The notes beneath the pieces were generated by a model. It made no database searches and was not told the origin of the DNA. It saw only the letters and a program-made list of their open reading frames with translations. A stretch of 64,000 nucleotides of DNA from Chimonanthus salicifolius (lineage: Eukaryota; Streptophyta; Magnoliopsida; Laurales; Calycanthaceae), in contig CM023534.1 in assembly GCA_013350335.1 (NCBI GenBank), positions 8,771,542 through 8,835,541 of the forward strand, in the 5' to 3' direction. Each line of letters starts with the position of its first letter. Positions within the stretch are counted from its first letter, which is position 1. Positions 24,501-37,111 of the stretch are shown piece after piece. The position numbers and the translations under genes are program-made.

Positions 24501-25149
24501 AGATATAGTCAAAAAGTCACCGTATAAATTTGACTTTAAGTCTAATTCTAATTAAAAATTAGATCGAATTCTTAAACTCAAAATGATTTATTCTCTCACT
24601 TTAAGTGAAAATGTTTTTAAGTGGGTCAATACAAACTAATTCGTCTTTACCTTATTGAAAAAATTATGAACTTACCAACGGTTCAAGATATATCGGTCAT
24701 TCAACATTTCAACCCATGCCCAATTCTCTAGGATGTGTTCAATCGCATCCCACTTTGACTAACCAGTGGCCCCACCAAAGTTCCTCGTTATCTTTCCCAG
24801 GTCATATCTGCAGAACTGCCACCTGTCCCGACACACATCAAACTGAAATCTGTGATGTGGATAGTGGGCCCACCTAAGATTAGACGGCGAAGGAAAAAAA
24901 AGTCAGAAAAGCTAGTTGGTTACAAAAATAAAAAAGATACAGTGAGATTTTGAATCTGTCATCATCTCCCACTAATCATACTCCAGCGATGTACCAAATA
25001 CCCTGCACACGCACATGTACGTCAGGTGTATCTTCGGTGGGTTCGCCCTGAGGATCACGACCCTCCAATTTCATCCATCTCTGATTGATTGTCAACCATT
25101 GGATGAAAAGTAAGGTAGGTAAGAAAAAAGTGTGCCATTCATTAAGTCA

Positions 25150-26384
25150 AACTGAAAAATATAAAAATGACAGTGAACGCAGAGCGTGAGACATGTAGAA
25201 GTCTTTAACAAGGGCAGTGCTCTTGTATCCGTGGTCCAAGTGTTTTCATGAGACCTGTAAAAGACTGAATTTTATAATTATAAAATTTATATAGATTTAT
25301 ATTGTTAAAATATAATTTCTTTATGTTAGGATTTAAATTTTAGAATTAGAAATAAATTATTAGATATTTTTTATAAATTATAATCTAATAATTGAAAATG
25401 TATCTAATAAAAATTATGAAAGATTAATAAAAGTTTAAAAGATAATTTTTAATAGATTAAATTGAAGATAATGTGAACTCTATATGGTGTTTTTGTAAGT
25501 AAGTGGCAAAAATGCTTGAGTATTTTTTAGATTATACCTTTGTAACAAATACTCTAACTTAATTTAATTTTCTTGGATCATGTTTTTATATTTTGACTAG
25601 TTCTAATTTAACCGTAAGCACTGTGAATTTAGGATTGGCTTTATTTTTGTTAAAATTGAAAGTCTTAAAGCTCCTGTGTTGATCTGTTTTGATTTTGTAA
25701 AAAATTGATATGTATTAATTTAATATAAGTCGACTTAAGTTCATTTCAGTTGAGATATTTTCATTTGGCAAATAATTTTTTTAAATTAAGAATGACCAAT
25801 AATTATAAAAAATAGAGATGAAGGTTTTGGAGTTTTTCATCATAAAAAGGACTATAAAATATAAAAAGTAGATTAGATACTTATTTATGATGAGAATAAA
25901 AAAAAAAAAACTTAGTTGAAAGTTGTATCACACATCTCAATCTTTTGAAAAAGATTAAAAAGGGGTATTATGGACAAAATTAACTCAATTAAGAAAGAGT
26001 AGATTTTTTTTTTTTTTAATAACATAAGTATCTTTACCCGATACTAGAAGTGAAGCTAATTTTATGAACACATAAAGACTTTAAATTTTGATTAAAATTT
26101 ATGATGAAACAAGTCTAAAAATATAAAGATAAAGTCCATTTAAGAAGATAAAAAAGTTGTTTGAGCTTAATCATTAATATCCTATTAATGTTAGTGGATG
26201 AATTGGATTTATCAATTGTATAAAATAAATAATTTTTTTAATGAATTATGACTGTATGTATGTCCTGATATTGGAATAATAATGCAGTGGACTTGCATAT
26301 GTATCTATCAAGTGAATTTATTAAATCAGATAAGTTCACCTATTTATTAATTATTATTTTTAATATAAAAATTTGAACAATGAT
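25150..26384. other. Gene-free AT-rich spacer
   Basis: Very AT-rich, no coding frame, no clear counterpart in unit 1. Nothing recognised. Confidence 0.5.
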
Positions 26385-26391
26385 CTTTACA

Positions 26392-26804
26392 GTACCATGG
26401 GTTTAAAAACGCCCCGGCCGATATATCGGCCGATAATTTTATCTCTCCTCCGATATCGGCATTTCTCTCTCCTCCGATATCGGAACCGTGAAAAAACCGC
26501 AAAAAACCGTGATGAACCGTGAAGAACCACAAAAAACAGCAAAAAATCGTGAAAGCCGTATCAGACGAACCGCAAAAAACCGTTAAAAACTGCAAATAAC
26601 AGTGGAAAAACCGTATCGGTGTTTTAAAAAAAAAAATTTAAATACCAATATTTATAAATATCGGCTGATATTGTGACCGATATTTCAAAACGAATATCAG
26701 CCATATCGGCCGATAATATTTATATATGGCCGATACATATCGTATTGACCGATATTGTTTGGTATGAAAATACCGATACATATCGGCCGATATTTCGACC
26801 TTTG
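26392..26804. mobile_element. Non-autonomous hAT-like element, CGGCCGATA family, with AAACCGTG minisatellite
   Basis: 413 bp. Right end CGGCCGATATTTCGACCTTTG; left end diverged (GGGTTTAAAAACGCC). Flanked by CTTTACA (26385-26391 and 26805-26811). The centre (about 26485-26610) is an irregular array of GAACCGTGAAAAAACCGCAA-like words, shared with 31040-31575. Confidence 0.7.
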
Positions 26805-27855
26805 CTTTACACCATGAATTTTCATCCCGGTATATGAATCTTAAAAGAAAAGATCATTTTATCCTTTCTTTTAAAAGAGAGTAGAAGAAAAACAGTGACA
26901 AAATAATTTTTTCTTTTTAAAAATGATGCAATTTGGTGGAAACTTAAGAGGCACAAATCATTATCCATAGAATTTATAAAAAAATTTAAATTAAATGAGA
27001 CACTGAATAGTTTCGTCTTAAAAATAAGTTTTTTTTTTTTGTAAAATCATTTTATTAGAATTTATATTTTCCACTAAAGTGATATTTAAAACAGAGGAAG
27101 ATACGATTTTACACCTCCCTTACTCCTTTTGTTAGGGCCGAGAGAAAGGGATTGTTTTATAAAAAATTGGATAATTCAGATATTTAAAGCAATAAGTGGG
27201 GTCTATTATTTGAGGAGTTTTGTGTAAGATAATGCTGTCCACATGTACGGTTGTTCATCATCCTTCTGTCATCATTGTTCACAATCATTCAGTCTCCCAC
27301 ATCGTACCAAACATTGAATTAAGCACCTCTCTACTACCATGTGCGTCTTTCACTTAACTCATCTTCTCTAATAAACTCACCATTTAAGTCCAAACCAAAC
27401 CAAACTAATTGCACTCTTTAAATTTTATAAATCAGGACGGCCCAACGCCAAACATAAAGATCCATTATAACAATTTACCACTAGAAATTAAAAAACAACT
27501 AAGACCATTTAAATCATCCAATCAAGACAATAAGGTTCAATCAATTTGAGAAATCTCGATCCCTGTGCATTTAATTTAAGCTTTAACTATGCAATACAAC
27601 TCTTCCATAACCTTCCACAAAGTTCAACTTTGTGCAAGAATCACATAAAGTCTAGCCAAAATAAATAAAAACTTACCGAATCCCGAGAAAGGTGAAAAAT
27701 CGCGTAACTTTAATTTTAATTTAAAAATTCTTCTCTCGATTGTTGACTGGCTTCTACCAATCATCCACCGTTGCCTTCTTCCCTTCTTTTCTTTTCCCTC
27801 TCCTTTACAAATACTGCTGTCTATTTATGTGTGCAGACCCCATTTCTCTTTGCCA

Positions 27856-29618
27856 ATGGCATTCCATGAAAATCTACAGCAGCAGCCGCCCTTCTTCCCT
27901 CCTGTGGATTGGGATCTCCACAGCTTTGGACCCCTCAACACAGACGGGCCTTTTGGTATTCATTCATTCCTTCCTTCATCTTTTGTCTTTTCCCTTCTAT
28001 TTAACAATTTTCATGGGTTTTAATTTTGTGGGTTTTCTTCAGTTATGCAGCCTACAACATTCCTTTCGACAGATTCGTCTTCTGGGTATCTTCAAGATGC
28101 CCTAATCCAATGGACCAATCGCTGCAAGAGACGGCGCATGCTGGTGGTGGCCCATGATGAGATGGTGCAGCACTCCAATGACTACATGCAAGTAAGATAC
28201 AATCTAAAAGAAGAAGAAGAAACAAAAAGGAGAAAATGCTATACTTGTTTAGTTGTTTTCATTCTAAGTACAATTGAAACTGATGGTATTCTTTATCTGC
28301 GTATAGGACGGTTGGAATTTGGATTTTAGTGGAGACCCATTTGAGAACTTCAACTCTTTGAGCCAGGAAAATTATACTAATCTAATTTCAGGTAAAAATC
28401 AGGTGGTAAAGTTCAATTTTTTCTACTGAATTTTCTTAAAGCAAATTATCCCGTATCTTTATTCAATCTTCATGGCAGATGATCCCTTAAGCTCTTCTGT
28501 CAGTTGCATTAGCAGTGGAATGACAACGTCGAAGGAGATGAAGAATCAAGAAGAGACTGTTTCAGAACATGAGAACTTTTCTCCTTCATCTTCTTTTTAT
28601 ATGGACTCAGTTAGCAAGCAACCACATGAAAACACCTTAATTATCTCAACAGATAATACTCTTGCTGGTACCAAAACAAGCATTTTCCCTTTCTTTTGTT
28701 ATCTATTCTGCTACTCTCAAGAATTATAGTAGTCAGGTTCATCACTTTTTGTAGTGGAGTTATCCTGACACCATATCTACTTTCTGATGATTATAATTCT
28801 TCAATTATTGATAATTGAACTAACAAATTATAGATTAGAAACTTGAATAACAACCTGAAATTAGCCTGTTAGGAGGATCTAAATGGTGGAAATGAGTGTT
28901 CTTATTATTGAAAAAAAAAAAACACTTTTCATGAGAAGTGTACTATGGCTTTGGCATCTCATCAGCTTGGATTCTGTGGGCTTCGTTTGACTTCCCTAAA
29001 CATTGGGGCCCAACTAATTCCGTAAAAACCGGAGAGTGCTGCCACGGATGTCTCAGGTCGAGGACACTTCAAAGTTCGTTTCCTAGAGCCTGTGGTTTTT
29101 ATTTTGTCTTCTATAAAATAATTTCTAATTCCAGCAATTCTTTTTTTTTTTATATATATTAGTATTTGAATTCATATGACTTAATAATAATATAATTTTG
29201 TAGACCATGTATTAATATTTATTAACACGATGGTAGCATGACTTGTGGGCTAGTGGGCCGGTAAATTAGATTTAAGACTGTAAGTTGTAATGCAAATTTA
29301 CAATATTCGGTTGCCATGACTTGTTTCGTAGAGAGTGGTGGGCCGATGAAGAAGAAGAGGGTGGTCGGAACGAGAGTGGCCCAACCATTTGCGGTGGTGA
29401 AACCTGGTGGGGCGGACGGCGACGTGACCCTCAAAGACATCAACAAGCGGATCCTCATGCGGCCCACAAGGCGAGTCCAGCACCCAGTGGGCGATTTTGC
29501 ATCCCGTCCATGTGTATCAGCCCATGGGCCAGGCCTTTCAGGGAAAGCTGTGGTGGCCCTCACCAGGATCCATACTCAAGGAAGAGGCACCATCACCATC
29601 ATTAGAACAAGAGGCTGA
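27856..29618 (+). CDS. XRI1-like protein, copy B
   Basis: Exons: 27856-27955, 28043-28191, 28307-28391, 28479-28667, 29332-29618; GT-AG throughout, 810 nt, 269 residues. The protein is almost the same as copy A: one extra residue in the N-terminal LQQQPPFFPPVDWD, two extra near NTLIISTDNTLA, and scattered substitutions (SSGYL for STGYL, WTNRCKRRR for WSNRCKRRR, DINKRILMRP for DINERILMRP). Exon boundaries and phases are identical. The last exon again ends GRGTITIIRTRG. Most differences keep the frame, which suggests both copies are still under selection; a real test needs counted synonymous and non-synonymous changes. The promoter lacks the TIR element found before copy A. Confidence 0.75.
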
Positions 29619-29825
29619 TGCTACATTACTTTTCTATGTAAATTTTGTAACAATAGGAACTTCAAATGTACATGTATATGCACTTATAATATGTTCTATG
29701 TATGGTATTATACTTCAATCTCATCAATAGTTATAATTGCATGAAATCCCCCACTTCTGATAATCACCGGAGATCATAGTTAAAATTATCCCTTAATGTG
29801 ATGTTTATGATATAATGAGTATGGG

Positions 29826-31031
29826 TATTTTTTGTAATTGTATGCTTATTTTTTGTTTTTTATTTATGCAATTCTTAAAAGTCTGTCAGTATTAACTAAC
29901 ACAAATAAACCACACCAACCAGCATTAAATTATTTAAAAAATTAAAATCCCATGACATGACGATACTAAATACCAATATTTAAGAGCAATTGTTTCATGG
30001 CACCTGATTGGTGGATTTATTTTTCATTCATTAATTGTAGTATGAAATTCACACTAGAGCTCAGACTTGGATCCTAATAGGCAGTTGACATTAAGTGGAG
30101 CCCACCACTTGATGGGGAAAGTATGTGGCCATCTAATTTACTTGATAGTTGAAATAATTAGATGGCCCACATGACCAGTGCAGTGAATGTTTTTGCCTAA
30201 TGCTGTTAAAAGGTAAACTCACACAATTATTAACCGGTTGGTGAAAAGTAATCTACCAATTTTAATTCCCAATAAGCACACAATTATTTACTCAAAGTTA
30301 AAACTTTTTTATTTCAGTAATTAATTTATATACTGACATCTTTTTAAGAGACTAAACAATTATTTCATTTTTCAATTTATTATAATAAATTAATAATCTT
30401 CTTATCTTATCTTTTCACTTTTCTAATTCATAATGAAGAAAAAGTTGTCACGTTGAAACTGTTTCTTATAAACAAATGGTCATCTTTGGATTTCTCCATT
30501 AATATTCTAATATTTAATAAAGACACTTCAGAGTTAATTAAGACATACAAGGCGCGTTAATTATTAGTTTATTTTAACAAAGAATCTTGACTTATTAAAA
30601 TATACAAAGTGTCCTATTCAGAATCAAACTAGTTTATATTTGTAATAAAAGATAAATTCTATAAAGTATGGTTTTGGGCCTATGAAACTTTATCTATTAA
30701 AATAAACTTTATAATTTTTATTAAATGTTTAAAATTATTTTTAAATAAAAAATTATTTAAAAATAATTATATAAGGAGAATATTAAGTATATAGCTGTGG
30801 TGGATGAGGAGACAAGAGAAAGACATTTAAAATAATTTGAAGAATATTAAAAATAAATATAACGAAAGAAGTAAATCTTGAGTAGAGTAGAGATGAATCT
30901 AATAGAATGCAAGGCCATATAGAAGACATAGTTTCTGATACTGTACAATGGAAAAGAGAAAATCTAAACAGCTTTCTTTGGATAATTAAAAAAATAGTTA
31001 TTAATGATGACAATAATTTTTTGAGTTTTTA
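29826..31031. other. Start of the 5.9 kb segment specific to unit 2
   Basis: AT-rich without gene or recognisable element. Marks the left edge of DNA that interrupts unit 2 relative to unit 1 (or was lost from unit 1). Confidence 0.5.
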
Positions 31032-31039
31032 ATATGAAC

Positions 31040-31575
31040 CAGGGGTCAAAAAATCGGCTCGGCCGATATCCGATACGGACGATATATCGGCCGATAATTT
31101 TATCTCTCATACCGATATCGGCATTTTCTCTCTCCTCCGATATCGGAACCGTGAAAAAACCGTGATGAATAGTGGTGAACCGTGACAAAACTGCAAAAAA
31201 CCGCAAAAAACCGTGAACAACCTGAGAACCGTAAACCCTGAACCGCGGAAAACCGTGGAAAACTGCGGAAAACCGCGAAAAACCGTGAATACCCCTGAGA
31301 ACCGTAAACCGTGGAAAACCGCGAAAAACTGCGAAAAACCGTGTAAAAACCGCGAAAAACCGTATCGGTGTTTTAAATTTTTTTTTTTTTTAAATACCGA
31401 TATTTATGAATATCGGTCGATATTTGGACCGATATTTCGGACCGAATATCGGCCATATCGGCCGATATTCGGTATGTACGGCCGATACTTATCGTATCGG
31501 CCGATATTACTCGGTTTAAAAAAACCGATATATATCGGCCGATACAATATGTATCGGCCGATATTTAAACCTTAG
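31040..31575. mobile_element. Non-autonomous hAT-like element, CGGCCGATA family, longest copy
   Basis: 536 bp from CAGGGGTCAAAAAATCGGC to CGGCCGATATTTAAACCTTAG, with a perfect 8-bp target duplication ATATGAAC (31032-31039 and 31576-31583). Its centre (about 31145-31370) is a minisatellite of AAAACCGYGG-like 10-11 bp units, and the right third has several ATCGGCCGATAT palindromes. The open frame across it (KTVENCGKPRKTV...) only reflects the repeat. Confidence 0.85.
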
Positions 31576-31583
31576 ATATGAAC

Positions 31584-33270
31584 AATTCTTAACCAATTTT
31601 TTTTTTTAGCGGTAACAAGAATAAATATATTAAGAGAAAAAGAATAATAATACATAGAAGAAATCGATGGAATCTAAAAGACTAAGATAAAAAAAAAACC
31701 AATAAAAAGAACTCCACAAAAAGTAAAAACTCCAGATTAAGAAACCCACCCAAAGTGGCAAATAAGCCAACCACCCCAAATGCACATCTACAAACTGACC
31801 GAGAATGGCAACAACCTACCCCTCTAGAACACCCATAGGCAACGCCATCCATACACCGTGAAGATGGGCAACAACCTCTTCTCTTATTCAAGAGATCGAG
31901 ATCCAATAAATCTTCGGATTCTCAAAATCTTTCGCAATCTAAGCTGTTGACTACAATGAATAAGACTTGAGACTCTTTTCCTTTTAGAAGGAGTGGTTAA
32001 CAAAGCTCTGTCTCTAATTTCTGCCGTCTGAATGTCAGAGATAACTTAAACACTATTATCAAACCTGATCTCCAACTTTTTACCTATCTCTAAACTTTAT
32101 TTTCAATTTTAACTATCTATTTCAATCATAAATTGGTAGAAACTACAGAAAAACTGAATTGGTATTTAGATGAATTAGATACTTCCTTTCAATTGATAAA
32201 ATTGATAAGCAGTAGAAGCTTGCTAATGTTTTTTTTTATATCAGTTATTGAGGATTTTTATTGTTGAAACCACCGGATTTAAAAAAGAAAAAATTATTCA
32301 ATATTTCCACCACTATTTTAATATAAAAGAGACTAAATTATTGTATGAATTCAAAAACAGTTTACAACAATCAAAACTAGTTTTCAAGTTTCAAATCTTA
32401 TTTTATAATTTTAATTTAAATCAAAATGAGCCAAATGCAAAAAGGTTGAATATAATTTTAACTGATTTATTCAAAATTTGGTTGATTTAGGGGTTGTTTG
32501 GTCCCTCTCTCTTTTATGGAAAGTGAAAAGACGGTAAAAATGAGATATTTCTATCTTCTTTTTTGATATAAAGGCTTTTTTCTTTAAATGCAAAAATTAG
32601 ACCTTTCTCCTTTTTTTTCAATGAATTTATTTCTCATAAGAGAGGATGCGAAAATTCCATCAATTTAAAGTTGGCTTTTCAAATTTAATTTTTCATTTAA
32701 CCCTATTATAAATTATATATTAAATTATTCTGCTGTCTATCATCTTTTCTTTATATCTCCATATCTTCGTAGTGGGTTGTCCCTGTTGTATACTCAAATT
32801 ACTTCAAAGTTCAAACGAGTTTTTTAATTTATTTTTAATTATTTTATCAATCAGTTTTTAATTTATTTTATTTTCATATGGACGACTCGAAGGGCATACC
32901 TTAGAACGAGTCTTGTCCTTCTCATCATCCCGAGTGAGTAAGCTCCTTTTCTCGAGGGACCATGACTGACAGGGGAAGACCTGGAACACGGTTAAGTCCC
33001 CGTCTTCCAAAGCGTGTTTATCCCAATCCACTCTACCACTTGTTCACTTATTCTACTGTTTACGACTGCTAATCTCTCGATTTACAATTAAAAAACTGCT
33101 ACACGTTTTGGACACGAATCTCCAACGCGCTTCTCTCGAATCCAATACAAATACAACCATATTTGCCGACACCATAGCTGGCTCCAACCTTTCTCTTCAC
33201 CTTCCTCATACTCACTCACAGCTTTCTCTTCACCTTCTCTTTCCTTTCCTTCTCACTCTAATCTCTTTCC
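31584..33270. other. Gene-free spacer
   Basis: No convincing gene. 33170-33265 has duplicated CAGCTTTCTCTTCACCTTC motifs in a pyrimidine-rich stretch just before a candidate small gene, resembling a 5' leader. Confidence 0.4.
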
Positions 33271-33472
33271 ATGGCTAAGGTTCATCCAATCGTCACCACA
33301 CCCCAAAACCATCCCCACCAAACGTGCACCTCGGTGGATCCCAAAGAGAGGTCAGGTTCTCAAGGGCATTCTCAGAAAACTCTCTTCTGCTCTATGTGGG
33401 TGTAGCTCTATGAAGAAGACCAATCACTCTACCAAGAACAAAACCCATTGCATCCATCTAGAAGGATACTGA
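33271..33472 (+). pseudogene. Candidate small gene, apparently frameshifted
   Basis: An ATG after a pyrimidine-rich leader opens a frame MAKVHPIVTTPQNHPHQTCTS. About 60 bases in, the protein-like signal moves to another frame, reading WIPKRGQVLKGILRKLSSAL, then CGCSSMKKTNHS and ending LEGY at TGA 33470-33472. PKRGQVLK...L resembles short basic plant proteins of unknown role, but I cannot name the family. Either one base was gained or lost near GCACCTCGGTGG (a pseudogene or a sequencing error), or the similarity is chance. It lies in the segment unique to duplication unit 2. Confidence 0.3.
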
Positions 33473-34995
33473 GATTTCTGATCTGGGTTTTGTACTGTTA
33501 AGATGATGATGATCATGAAATGGTGCTAATTGGGTGGGACTTGGGAGGCAATTTGAGATGATAGTTTATCAAGCTAGTTTGATGTCGGGAGGTTGTCCTA
33601 AAAGTAACATAGTGTAGTAAATTCAAGTGATTGATTTACGGTCGGTATTTTTTCCCCTTCTTCTCTTTTCACAGTGGGTAGCTGTTGAAATTTATTTTAC
33701 TCCTCAAAATTCTGTAAAGTGGGAAGTGTCCCGACTATCTGTATTTATTTTTGTCACTTAGTTCATCATTTTTAATGAACTCTTTATTTCCGTTGCCACT
33801 ATTCTTGGGATCACTGATGAGAAGTGGTCAAAAAAAAAAAAAAAAAGCCAGTGAAAGAAGTTTGGTACAAGTGTAAGAAGTACTGAGACCCCTTTCTCAT
33901 CTTTTTCACCCGACCCGATAAAATTAGCTACTATTTTTTGGGTCTTTGTTTAGGATTTTTATTGACAGGCAAAGCATCATCGATTAAAAAATTAGGCATA
34001 TGGGCTGTAAACAAACTTATCCACTCCACTGACCTTTGCACCCAACAGTACTGATGTAACAAGAATTTTAATCCAATCTGCAACTCACCCATTTTGAAAG
34101 AAAACATTTCAATTCACGTGCTCACCAAAAATGAATTTCAACCAATCAACCAATATTAGTGTCTTAACTAAAGTTATTAGCTTTAATCTTAAGTCGTCAA
34201 ATGTGGATAGTGCTGCTTTTTAGAGATTAGAAATTAAAGAAAAGGTTGCCATCCAGTACAACATATAAAGCAACTAAGACTGAGAGGACAAGTCCACATC
34301 AATAGAGGACCTTTTGGTAATTTTGAACAAATAAAAACAGCAGAAGAACGAGTCAAGCGTCTAAAAGACTGGTCTGAAAGTAGAAAAACGAGTGCCACTC
34401 GGAGTGGATAGCGTTCTTGAGCTCAAGAAGACTTTCACTTGTAGGCTTTAGCTGGATTTAATATATTTTGGTGGTTCTTAACTTCTAATCTCTTTTCTAA
34501 TCACTTATCAAAACTGGTTTGGTTCCATGGATAATTTCACAGTCTCGAAGGTCAAAGCAACTCAAAGATTAGACCAGGTCTTGTCCCAGAAATGTAAAAC
34601 CAGTTTTGGGAAGCATGAATTTTCAACTTGAGTCATACTAAATGAAGTCCTGGTTACACTCGTTCAGGTTGAGTCATGTGGAGTCTAACCGAATTTTTGA
34701 ATTCTCAGTATAAAATAAAATATGTACACGTGAAAAAAGAAGTGGCCGTAACAAATTTTCCTCAGACTAGCTGTTAAATGGGCTTGACCGAGTCAATTGA
34801 ATTTTGACAGTCTTGACTCTTGAGTCTTGACTTAGTCGTATGCTCCCTTTCTCTAAATATTTTCAGAGACGGACGTACACACGCAAAGGGTTCAGACTTC
34901 ATAGTTCAGATACCTAATGTTTCCTTTGTAAGATTCTTTGTACCAGAATTGATTTGGGGGTGCGTGCATTATCGTCTAGTGAGAGTGTGGGTGTC
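33473..34995. other. Gene-free spacer
   Basis: No gene or element recognised; a 19-A run lies near 33829-33846. Confidence 0.45.
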
Positions 34996-35021
34996 TAATG
35001 TTGATAAGATATTATGGATTT

Positions 35022-35169
35022 TTTTTTTAATTTATTTGTAGAAAATTATATAAGATTCTGTGTAAAATTTTTATGAGTAAGTTCATTACTTTTAGGACAC
35101 ACTAAATTAAGATTAAAGGGTTCGAACTTACAACCTCCCTTTCTTAAAACAGAAAACAATCAGAGTGTG
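35022..35169 (-). mobile_element. tRNA-derived SINE with 26-bp target duplication
   Basis: Reverse-oriented member of the 8802-8940 family (B-box AAGTTCGAACCC; T-run at its left edge is the A-tail). A perfect 26-bp direct repeat beginning TAATGTTGATAAG flanks it at 34996-35021 and 35170-35195, strong proof of retroposition and of relatively recent age. Confidence 0.8.
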
Positions 35170-35472
35170 TAATGTTGATAAGATATTATGGATTTATACG
35201 TAAATTATATGCAATAACATGCAAACTATATATAAATTATATTTATTATTCAAGTAATTATAATATTATAAAATAATATCCTATGGGTTTGTCCAAAACA
35301 ATATATTGAGCCACACCGAAACGTAGACCCAAAATATTTGGACCTTGAAGCAAACCCAATTTGCATCTGTGTCCAAAACAGAGACCAGGTGCAATGTATG
35401 AGACTTGTTGCGTCTAATTCAGACTCATCAAATGTTCACCCACTTTTATCTAGTGTAACGGGTGTATTGCAA

Positions 35473-35631
35473 CTTTGTACGTAATTTATTTTTAATTTAA
35501 GTGTAGAAAACTGTAGGATACCTAACGTAAAATTTTCACGGGTGAGTCCACTAACTCTAGAGCACACCAAGATTAGGTTATGGGGCTTAAACCCTCAAAC
35601 TCCCGCTTCCTGAAACAGGATGTAACTAGTC
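35473..35631 (-). mobile_element. tRNA-derived SINE
   Basis: Same family and orientation as 35022-35169; carries GGGTTTAAGCCCC in the B-box position, TGGTGTGCTCTAGAG and GGTATCCTACAGTTTTC at its 3' end. TATTGCAA flanks it (35465-35472, 35632-35639). Confidence 0.65.
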
Positions 35632-36690
35632 TATTGCAAGTATTTTTAATGACCTAAACAAAATCATTTCAATCTAATTATACTAGTTATTTTTAAGCTA
35701 ATTATATTTTTCATGACTTCAAATTATTTTGTATTTCACTAGACTTTTGCATTCTATATGAGACCAACTTTGTCCCAGATGATGAGTCATTTGAATAGAT
35801 ATTTTCATCCATGATTGTAGTAGTCAAAATGAAAAATCACATCTATCTAGTCATTGAATCATGTTTTTAAGACGCTTAAAATGCTAATTATTTAAATTAT
35901 TTTTAATATTAAATAATTTTCAACCTACGTAAGAGCTACTTTCACTCCATTTGATGGCCTGAAAGATTTTAACATAAAGCAAAACTTTATAAAAATCATT
36001 TTATCCAATCTCAAAGGCATATTTTTATGCTCTTGCAATTTTAATGACTTTAATTTTTTTATAAATATTTACTATTTTTATACACTTTTTTTAAAAAAAT
36101 TAATGAATTTTTGAGTCAGCTTTATTTTGTCCCATACAAATGGGCTGCGCTTGGGCAAGCATCGGCTGTCCAATTCTAACTCATAGAAGTCCCTCTTTTG
36201 CCTGATTAAAAATGGGCTGGGTTTACCGGTTGGTAATTCTTGTGATTCCAATATCTCTACTGAATGAGCTAGAAAAAGGGAAAACTCGATAGCCCATATC
36301 AACAAGGAAAATCAGGCCCATAATCATATTTGACCTAGCTTATGTAAGGCTTCATTAATATTTTTCCAATCAAGAGCCTCATTAGATGCTGATAGAACCC
36401 GAAAATATATTTGGCAGCCTTCTTGGGCCTGCTGTGTATAATTTGATCGAACCAATTGTGTTCACCGGAGGACGGCCAATGCCAATACAACGGCGAGCAG
36501 CGGATCAGACGCATTTCTTGAGTCATGACTCATGGTAAGATTGATGAAGATGGTATGGATGGTCAACGTTATCTGTCATTGCAGTTCAGATATCCATAAT
36601 CTGTATTCTTGTGTAATAATCAAAACATAATTAGCTATTTAATAAATTTATCTTGAAGATGGGTAGAAGCTTTGCTTCAAACACATTGAT

Positions 36691-37103
36691 CAGGGGTTCA
36701 AAAAACGCCAAGGCCAAGGCCGAGATATCGGCCGATAAAATTCTCTCTCCTCTTTTGTGTTCTTTTTTAAATATCGGTATTTTTTTATTATTTTATTTTT
36801 TCTGAATTAAAAAATAATAAAAAATTCAAAAGAAATCTTTTTTTTTAAATAATTGAAAACGAAAATATCGGATCAATATCTGGGCCGATATCGGCTGAGA
36901 TATCAACTCGGGCCCACCATCATTTTGATTTTTTTTTTAAAATACCGATATTATGGATATCGGCCGATATCGGACCAATATATATCGCCGATATATCGGC
37001 CATATCGGCCGAGAACTATCCTATACGGCTGATACAATACGTATCGGCCGATATGATAAGGCACTTGAAACCCGTATCATATCGCCCGATATTTGCACCC
37101 ATG
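36691..37103. mobile_element. Non-autonomous hAT-like element, CGGCCGATA family
   Basis: 413 bp, CAGGGGTTCAAAAAACGCC to CCGATATTTGCACCCATG; target duplication ACATTGAT / ACGCTGAT (6 of 8; 36683-36690, 37104-37111). Unit 1 has the uninterrupted sequence CACATTGACAATGGATGC near 21592-21609, directly showing insertion after the duplication. Confidence 0.8.
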
Positions 37104-37111
37104 ACGCTGAT

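Noticed and set aside
31213..31575. 120-residue frame rich in KTVENCGKPRKTV-like repeats
   Set aside because: It is an in-frame reading of a minisatellite inside a hAT-like element and does not resemble a protein.
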